Part shown: piece by piece, positions 60,593-64,000 of the stretch | Layout: every line of letters begins with the position of its first letter | Numbering within the stretch: the stretch's first letter is position 1 | NCBI RefSeq assembly: GCF_014648995.1 | Contig: NZ_BMSE01000005.1 | Span: 62,001-126,000 of the forward strand | Reading direction: 5' to 3' | Length of the DNA: 64,000 nt | DNA from: Streptomyces massasporeus | Lineage (GTDB): Bacteria; Actinomycetota; Actinomycetes; Streptomycetales; Streptomycetaceae | Program-made: the position numbers and the translations under genes | Notes under the pieces: model-generated | Database searches by the model: none | What the model was told of the DNA's origin: nothing | Seen by the model: only the letters and a program-made list of their open reading frames with translations

Positions 60593-62632
60593 CTACAGCA
60601 GGTCGCGGGGGACCTTCTCGTTCCAGGTGCGCGAGAAGACCCGCCGGTCGGCCTCGTAGGCGTCGAGGGTCGCGTCGACGAAGAAGTCCGTCTCGTCGCA
60701 CGTGAGCCGGGTGTGGGTGACCACCCGTACGTCCCAGTCGTCCCGCCGGAACCGCATGGTCCACGTGGTCTCGCCGCCGACCGAGGTGAAGTCGTCGGCG
60801 ACCGCCGTGTAGCGCTCGCGGGCGCGGCGGCCGGCCTCCATGCCGATGTCCTCGAAGCGGACCGTGCCCCGGTCCTTGACGATGTCCAGCTCGGAGCGGT
60901 AGTCGATCAGATCCCGCTTGACGTCCCAGCGCTCCTCCGGGGGCGTCACCTGGGTCATGGCGAGCGGGGGAGTGCCCTCGGGTTCGCCGAAGGGCGACGA
61001 CGGCACCTCGTCCGGCTCCTCCACCGGCCGCACCGGCAGGGTGAGCGTGCTGGAGTGCTCGTGGACGCTGAGCAGGGCAGGCTTCGGCGCCGGCCAGGCC
61101 AGCGGCCAGTAGGACGTCGACAGGGACAGCCGGATGCGGTGGCCCGGCGGGAACGCCTGCGCCACACCGTTGAGCGGGATGGTGGCCCGGTAGCGCCGGC
61201 CCGGCTCCAACGGCTCGGGTGACTCGGTGCTGTCACGGCGGGTCAGGTTCAGGATGCCGTACGAGACGCGCGTCGCGGCGCCGTCGGGGCTCACGTCGGA
61301 CAGCCGCGCCGCCACCAGGGCCACCGGCTCGCTGACCGACAGGTCGAGCTCCACGCTCGGCGAGCCGAGGATCTCCACCGGCTCGGTCAGCGGCTCGCTG
61401 TCGAAGACGAGGGAACCGCCGTCCTCCTCCCGCTGGTCGTAGGGCAGGTCCGGGGGAGCGTTGTAGGAGGCCCACTTGCCCGCGAACTGGCCGACGGACA
61501 GCGGCGAGCGCACGGTCATGGCCGCGCCGCCCTCGCTGGGCGCAGCCGTGGCGTCCTGCGCGGCTCCGATCGTGTGCCGGGTGAGCGGGTGCGTGACGGG
61601 CCGGATGTGCGGGGACGGCCAGTGCGGCTCGCCGACCCAGCGGCCCGGCCGCTCCTCGTAGGAGGTGGAGGGCGGCACGCTGTCCTGCATCCACGCCAGC
61701 AGCATGGGGCCGTCCATGACGCCGTTGTCGACGCCCTTGAGCCAGTGGTCCCACCACCGCACGAGCTCCTGGAGGTAGCCGATCGCCGGGCCGGGCTCCC
61801 CGAGGTGGGGGAACTTGTGCGACCAGGGCCCGATCAGCCCCTTGCGGGGCACGTCCAGGTTCCCCAGCAGCCGGGTCACGGCGTTGGAGTAGCCGTCCGC
61901 CCAGCCGCTGGAGGCCAGGACCGGGCAGCGCACGCTCGTGTAGTCCTCGCACACCGAGGCGTGCCGCCAGTAGTCGTCGCGCCGCTGGTGGCGCAGCCAC
62001 TCCAGCACCCACGGCTCGGTGTTCTCCAGCCGCTCGTGCCACATCTCGCGCCAGCGCTCGCCGACCACGGCCGGGTCGGGCGGGCAGGTGCCGTAGGCGA
62101 ACATGGTGCCCGCCTCGGCCAGGTTGTCCGACAGCAGGGCGCCGCCCATGTAGTGCATGTCGTCGGCGTGCCGGTCGTCGGTGAACGAGGCGATGGCGAT
62201 GGCCTTCAGGGACGGCGGACGGCGGGCCGCCACCTGGAGTGCGGCGAACGCGCCCCAGGAGATGCCCATCATGCCCGTGCCGCCGTCGCACCAGGGCTGC
62301 TCCGCCAGCCAGGCCAGGATCTCCTCGGCATCCGCCTGCTCCCGTTCCAGGTACTCGTCGCGCAGCACGCCCTCCGAGTCACCGGTTCCGCGCAGGTCGA
62401 CGCGGACGCAGGCGTAGCCGTGCCCGGCGAGGTAGGGGTGGTGGATCGAGTCCCGTACGGCCGTCAGGTCGCGCTTGCGGTACGGGATGTACTCCAGTAC
62501 CGCCGGGACCGGCTCCTGGTCAGAGGAGGTGGGCCGCCAGATGTGCGCGGAGAGCCGGACCCCGTCGGACATCGGGATCGTGACGTGCTCTTCTTCCTTC
62601 GTCTCGTACGGCAAATTTGTCACGTAACGCAT
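60593..62632 (-). CDS. CocE/NonD family serine hydrolase
   Basis: The 679-residue protein has an alpha/beta-hydrolase domain with nucleophile GISWG (Ser125), a RVDLRGTGDSEG segment near residue 77, and ASSGWADGYSNAV farther on. The C-terminal half (about 390-679) is the jelly-roll X-Pro-dipeptidyl-peptidase-like domain. Family members cleave esters or amides, e.g. cocaine or acyl peptides. It lies 19 nt downstream of the ATP-grasp gene, which suggests that they act on one substrate. The frame's start ATG follows an AT-rich stretch. Confidence 0.92.
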   Translation of the reverse strand: MRYVTNLPYETKEEEHVTIPMSDGVRLSAHIWRPTSSDQEPVPAVLEYIPYRKRDLTAVRDSIHHPYLAGHGYACVRVDLRGTGDSEGVLRDEYLEREQADAEEILAWLAEQPWCDGGTGMMGISWGAFAALQVAARRPPSLKAIAIASFTDDRHADDMHYMGGALLSDNLAEAGTMFAYGTCPPDPAVVGERWREMWHERLENTEPWVLEWLRHQRRDDYWRHASVCEDYTSVRCPVLASSGWADGYSNAVTRLLGNLDVPRKGLIGPWSHKFPHLGEPGPAIGYLQELVRWWDHWLKGVDNGVMDGPMLLAWMQDSVPPSTSYEERPGRWVGEPHWPSPHIRPVTHPLTRHTIGAAQDATAAPSEGGAAMTVRSPLSVGQFAGKWASYNAPPDLPYDQREEDGGSLVFDSEPLTEPVEILGSPSVELDLSVSEPVALVAARLSDVSPDGAATRVSYGILNLTRRDSTESPEPLEPGRRYRATIPLNGVAQAFPPGHRIRLSLSTSYWPLAWPAPKPALLSVHEHSSTLTLPVRPVEEPDEVPSSPFGEPEGTPPLAMTQVTPPEERWDVKRDLIDYRSELDIVKDRGTVRFEDIGMEAGRRARERYTAVADDFTSVGGETTWTMRFRRDDWDVRVVTHTRLTCDETDFFVDATLDAYEADRRVFSRTWNEKVPRDLL

Positions 62633-62651
62633 GGAAGTGACGTGCTCCTCA

Positions 62652-63962
62652 CTAACGCGTGGCGTCGGCCTCGGCCGGGGCGTCCTCGAAGGCCAGGCCC
62701 AGGGCGGCCACGCAGTGGTCGAACTTCTCCCGCAACTCCGCCTCGTCCGCTCCGCCGGTGTAGATGTGCGCCAGCTCGTAGCTGTAGCTGTCCTGCCCGG
62801 GGAGGTCCGAGAGCCGGTCGCCCTCTGCGGGGATCACCTCGATGCGCACCCCGGGTGTCTCCCGCTCGATGCGGGCGATCTCCTCGGGGCCCGGCACCCG
62901 GCGCACCACACCGTCGGTGAACCAGCGGTGGTACCACTTCGCCGCCATCGCGTACGAGCCCTGGCGGTGCGGCATGTGCGGGTCCTCACCGAGGGCGAGA
63001 CGGACCATGCAGTGGTGGTTGGGCACGCCGTCGACGTACTGGAACAGCTCCGCGTGCGACTGGGAGTGCCGGGGGTTGATCTCCAGCAGGTTGATCTCCC
63101 GGGTCCGCGGGTCGTAGAAGAACTCGATGCTGAAGGTGGCCGAGTCCATGCCGATCTGCCGCATCACGCGCTCGCTGACGTCGTGCAGTTGCGCGATGAC
63201 CGGGGGCGGCAGCATCGAGGGGTACTGGTGGCGCAGGAAGCAGGGGGAGTCCGGGTACTGGATGGAGTCCAGGACCCCGTAGACGGTCACCTCGCCCTGG
63301 TGGACATAGCCCTCGACGGCCACCTGGACACCGGACATGGCCCCCTCCGCGAGACAGACCCGGCCTCCCACGCCGTTCATCTCCGGCGGCAGGTCGATGC
63401 GTTCGAGGACGTGCTCGAAGGGGCGGCCGATGCGGGATATGCCGTCGCGGATCTCGGCGACCGCCGTGCGGAACTCCTCTTCGTCACCGACTCCGAAGGC
63501 GAGTTCGGAGGAGTACGAGAGGGCCGGCTTGAGCCACATCGGATAGCTCACGCTCTCGGGCGGGCGTGGAGGCTCGGCCGACAGGTCGACCTGGCCGAAG
63601 GGCGGGTGCCTGTCGGTGGCCTTCTGCTGCTCCAGCCGGCTCCAGTACTTGTGCTCGCACTTGACGACCGACTCCAGGCTGGTGCTGCGGGTGCCATAAC
63701 GTTCGCTCAGCATCGGGACGAGGGTGCTGACCGGGAAGTCCCAGTAGCCGACGATCGCGTCGATGCTCCCGTCGAACGCGTCGAGCACGTCCTGAGCCTT
63801 GTCGAGCAGCTTGGGCAGGTCCACTTCGCCGACCTGGAGCTCCTCGATCGTCAGCAGCTGGTGAAAACGCAGCTGGTCGGCTCCCGGGACCTGGTGGAGC
63901 GTGGGCAGGTTGGCCTCGTCGAGCCCGATCACGAAGACGTTCTTCACCGTCTCGTCAGACAC
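62652..63962 (-). CDS. ATP-grasp domain ligase-like protein
   Basis: The 436-residue protein has an ATP-grasp fold: the N-terminal alpha/beta domain (NVFVIGLDEANLPTL), WLKPALSYSSELAFG near the nucleotide site, and the metal-binding end INLLEINPRHSQSH (Glu and Asn). Such enzymes join a carboxylate to an amine or thiol through an acyl phosphate. The natural substrates are unknown. GTG 63962 has AAGGAG 4 nt upstream. It heads a two-gene unit with the CocE hydrolase. Genes further upstream lie outside the window. Confidence 0.88.
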   Translation of the reverse strand: MSDETVKNVFVIGLDEANLPTLHQVPGADQLRFHQLLTIEELQVGEVDLPKLLDKAQDVLDAFDGSIDAIVGYWDFPVSTLVPMLSERYGTRSTSLESVVKCEHKYWSRLEQQKATDRHPPFGQVDLSAEPPRPPESVSYPMWLKPALSYSSELAFGVGDEEEFRTAVAEIRDGISRIGRPFEHVLERIDLPPEMNGVGGRVCLAEGAMSGVQVAVEGYVHQGEVTVYGVLDSIQYPDSPCFLRHQYPSMLPPPVIAQLHDVSERVMRQIGMDSATFSIEFFYDPRTREINLLEINPRHSQSHAELFQYVDGVPNHHCMVRLALGEDPHMPHRQGSYAMAAKWYHRWFTDGVVRRVPGPEEIARIERETPGVRIEVIPAEGDRLSDLPGQDSYSYELAHIYTGGADEAELREKFDHCVAALGLAFEDAPAEADATR

Positions 63963-64000
63963 GGCTCTCCTTCCGACGACGTACGGCCCGAAGGCCGGCT

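Overview
The window reads as a chromosomal segment of a Streptomyces species. GC content is very high, codon third positions are strongly G/C, GTG starts are common, and the gene families are typical of the genus: a conservon, DUF5709, DUF742, PNGase A-like secreted proteins, CYP157/CYP105-type P450s and a large LuxR (LAL) regulator. About 56 protein genes or gene remnants fill it with short gaps. I saw no tRNA, rRNA, CRISPR array or transposase.

Layout. 1-3.4 kb: a conservon (3' end of cvnA, then cvnB, cvnC, cvnD) and a second roadblock paralog behind an F420-type PPOX oxidoreductase. 3.5-12.7 kb: mostly housekeeping and accessory genes, namely a DUF6397 protein, a VOC protein, an Fpg/Nei DNA glycosylase, a frameshifted SDR, a DMT transporter that seems to lack its first helix, TesB, a DUF3516 helicase, a membrane metal-dependent hydrolase, the zinc-free ribosomal protein L31 and DUF5709. 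12.8-24.1 kb: a heterodimeric ABC exporter with one degenerate ATP site, two secreted/lipoprotein enzymes, DctA with a Crp-like site, a MarR/ABC exporter divergon with a clear operator, and an MltG-like protein. 24.1-29.7 kb: a flavin monooxygenase, a multiply broken serine hydrolase, and a sulfonate (ssu) operon preceded by a 27-residue Cys-containing leader peptide. 29.7-36.8 kb: a large GAF/SpoIIE/HATPase phosphatase and a sugar ABC importer. 37-42.2 kb: an FSP1-like oxidoreductase, a CYP157-like P450 without an ExxR motif, an orphan response regulator with a degenerate receiver, and an MFS pump with an amber codon in its first helix.

42.2-52.6 kb is the most distinctive part. A class I terpene synthase overlaps a cytochrome P450 gene, with a LAL regulator alongside. 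Two hemicellulose-side-chain enzymes flank them: a CE2-type SGNH esterase with a CebR-like box and a GH115 alpha-glucuronidase with a LacI-like box. The synthase has a proline where the NSE metal-binding motif normally has asparagine, so its product cannot be guessed.

52.6-64 kb: a secreted chorismate mutase, an SRPBCC protein, DUF779, and a complete class I P450 set (CYP105-like P450, 3Fe-4S ferredoxin, ferredoxin reductase). Upstream of the set are a small membrane protein and an MFS pump facing a MarR gene across three operator-like repeats, which suggests a regulated oxidation/export cassette. The window ends with an APH-fold kinase and an ATP-grasp/CocE-hydrolase gene pair.

Decay is common for a short segment. 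There are one frameshift, one multiply disrupted gene with a 19-bp tandem duplication, one amber codon and one N-terminal truncation.
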